Origin: Aminobacter sp. J41 | GTDB lineage: Bacteria; Pseudomonadota; Alphaproteobacteria; Rhizobiales; Rhizobiaceae | Reading direction: 5' to 3' | DNA length: 64,000 nucleotides | Assembly: GCF_000526635.1 (NCBI RefSeq) | Contig: NZ_JAGL01000013.1 | Span: 34,536-98,535 of the forward strand | Shown here: positions 63,019-64,000 of the stretch, in pieces | Numbering within the stretch: the stretch's first letter is position 1 | Layout: each line of letters begins with the position of its first letter | Made by a program: the position numbers and the translations under genes | Notes under the pieces: generated by a model | Seen by the model: the letters and a program-made list of their open reading frames with translations, nothing else | Database searches by the model: none | Told to the model about the DNA's origin: nothing

Positions 63019-63182
63019 GGCCTGGATCCTCGGGTCGAGCCCGAGGATGACGAGGTGGGGACGTAATCGTTAAGTCAAAAAGGCCTGGCGGCTGAACGCT
63101 TCTGGCAGGCACCTGCGCCACTGCAGAGTTCTTTCTCGTCAATCCAATCGTCATCCTCGGGCTCGACCCGAGGATCCAGGCC
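63019..63182. repeat. 35-bp inverted repeat pair with internal palindromes (rhizobial intergenic repeat type)
   Basis: The arms 63019-63053 and 63148-63182 are perfect inverted copies, 94 bases apart. Each arm contains the self-complementary core CCTCGGGTCGAGCCCGAGG followed by ATGACGA. This core is familiar to me as a frequent intergenic palindrome in Mesorhizobium-type genomes (RIME/RPE-like), which supports the taxonomic inference. The pair could fold into a cruciform or a large RNA hairpin. Confidence 0.8.
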
Positions 63183-63250
63183 CGAACGGTGGAGCCGCAC
63201 CGCGGTGACTGTCTGGTGACGGTATAGATGCGCTGCCGCGCGCGGTAGCC

Positions 63251-63287
63251 AGAAAAAGCAGCGCCGCGCGGGTGGTGCGCGGCGCTG
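63251..63287 (-). terminator. rho-independent terminator of acs
   Basis: CAGCGCCGCGC (63259-63269) and GCGCGGCGCTG (63277-63287) form a perfect 11-bp stem with a 7-nt loop. On the minus strand it is followed by CTTTTTCT. It lies 30 bases after the acs stop. Confidence 0.9.
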
Positions 63288-63316
63288 TGATGCTTGATGG
63301 CTAGCGAGGCTTCGCC

Positions 63317-64000
63317 TCAGGCCCTTTTGTTCTGCCGGTTCTCGATCAGATCGGTGACGACGGCGGGGTCGGCAAGCGTTGAGGTGTCGCCGAGCGACTC
63401 GAAGTCGTCCTCGGCAATCTTGCGCAGGATGCGGCGCATGATCTTGCCTGAGCGCGTCTTCGGCAGGCCCGGCGAGAACTGGATCAGGTCCGGCGAGGCG
63501 ATCGGGCCGATCTCCTTGCGCACATGCGCAATCAGCTCCTTGCGCAGCTCATCCGAGCCCTCCTCGCCCGCCATCAGCGTCACGTAGCAATAGATGCCCT
63601 GACCTTTGATCGGGTGCGGATAGCCGACCACGGCTGCCTCCGAGACCTTTTCATGGGAGACAAGCGCGGATTCGACTTCCGCCGTGCCCATGCGGTGGCC
63701 CGAGACGTTGATGACGTCGTCGACGCGGCCGGTGATCCAGTAATAGCCGTCCTCGTCGCGGCGGCAGCCGTCGCCGGTAAAGTACTTGCCCTTGTAGGTG
63801 GAAAAATAGGTCTGGATGAAGCGCTCGTGGTCGCCATAGACGGTGCGCATCTGTCCCGGCCACGAGGCGATGATGCACAGATTGCCGTCGGCGGCACCTT
63901 CCAGAACATTGCCGTCATTGTCGACCAGCTGCGGCTGGACGCCGAAGAACGGCCGCGTGGCGGAGCCGGGCTTCAGGTCCGTTGCTCCGGGAAGCGGCGT
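63317..64000 (-). CDS. acs: acetyl-CoA synthetase (3' end only)
   Basis: The frame is open to the end of the window and gives the last 227 residues. Clear Acs motifs are [20 protein letters not shown] (outlined: the aspartate and the [10 protein letters not shown] hinge), [18 protein letters not shown], and the C-terminal lysine motif [11 protein letters not shown] whose lysine is the acetylation-controlled catalytic residue. The enzyme makes acetyl-CoA from acetate, ATP and CoA. The N-terminal two thirds lie beyond the window. Confidence 0.95.
   Translation of the reverse strand, partial: TPLPGATDLKPGSATRPFFGVQPQLVDNDGNVLEGAADGNLCIIASWPGQMRTVYGDHERFIQTYFSTYKGKYFTGDGCRRDEDGYYWITGRVDDVINVSGHRMGTAEVESALVSHEKVSEAAVVGYPHPIKGQGIYCYVTLMAGEEGSDELRKELIAHVRKEIGPIASPDLIQFSPGLPKTRSGKIMRRILRKIAEDDFESLGDTSTLADPAVVTDLIENRQNKRA

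Larger units (their letters stand above)
62827..63316. other. 490-base intergenic region with palindromes and a long inverted repeat
   Basis: The spacer between the Bcr-like gene and acs carries no ORF with gene-like codon use. It holds an ACTAATATTAGT palindrome at 62946-62957, a pair of 35-base inverted repeats at 63019-63053 and 63148-63182, and the acs terminator at 63251-63287. The stretch 62905-62940 is a pyrimidine-rich run of C and T. Confidence 0.7.

Noticed and set aside
63019..63182. inverted repeats considered as a CRISPR or transposon end
   Set aside because: Only two copies in opposite orientation, no regular spacers, no transposase gene and no target-site duplication that I can see.

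Overview
The window is GC-rich, gene-dense bacterial DNA with no rRNA, tRNA, insertion sequence, prophage or CRISPR array that I can see. The protein families (several TRAP transporters, ugpBAEC, osmF-yehYXW, an IlvD/Edd sugar-acid dehydratase, carboxynorspermidine-type polyamine synthesis, otsB-otsA with GH15) and a dispersed palindromic repeat built on CCTCGGGTCGAGCCCGAGG point to an alphaproteobacterium, most likely a member of the Hyphomicrobiales (Rhizobiales) near Mesorhizobium or its relatives. This placement is inference from gene content.

Layout. 1-5767: a TRAP transporter (dctQ end, dctM) runs into a class 1B dihydroorotate dehydrogenase (pyrK-pyrD type), a hydantoinase/carbamoylase-family amidohydrolase, then pyrE and a small unknown gene. 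This looks like uptake and use of orotate or a related ureide. 5844-13062: a FUSC-type exporter, an MHS-family symporter, a LysR regulator divergent from an aminotransferase and a carboxymuconolactone-decarboxylase-like protein, then small ORFs. 13217-16285: NEW3-domain surface protein with an ABC-2 exporter. 16291-17213: RES-Xre toxin-antitoxin pair with its promoter inside a long hairpin. 17252-21526: ugpBAEC glycerol-3-phosphate importer. 21843-24774: LolD/FtsX/HlyD-type exporter. 24967-28137: phosphohexomutase and an O-antigen-ligase-like polymerase. 28114-31902: osmF-yehYXW osmoprotectant importer. 32018-33648: a DMT permease and two small genes around an AT-rich patch.

33723-42835 is a sugar-acid catabolic region. 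One minus-strand operon carries TRAP QMP, a DMT permease and an IlvD/Edd dehydratase. A divergent plus-strand operon carries a LacI regulator, a DenD-like dehydrogenase and an FAH-fold enzyme resembling 2-keto-3-deoxy-pentonate dehydratase. A palindromic operator lies between them. 42837-48417: an MFS permease, an FbpABC-like importer and a DUF3008 protein. 48472-50802: tex. 51129-51769: a tiny zinc-ribbon gene coupled to a Nudix hydrolase. 51830-54637: a promoter, a roughly 385-nt structured leader with an upstream ORF, then carboxynorspermidine decarboxylase and dehydrogenase genes. 54747-58829: otsB, otsA and a GH15 glycosidase. 58911-62826: a 3-methyladenine glycosylase and two drug-type MFS exporters around a MarR regulator. 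62827-64000: a repeat-bearing spacer and the 3' end of acs.

The most distinctive items are the TRAP-linked orotate operon, the polyamine-gene leader RNA, the sugar-acid cluster that mixes parts of two known pathways, the coupled zinc-ribbon/Nudix pair, and the promoter-in-hairpin design of the RES-Xre pair.
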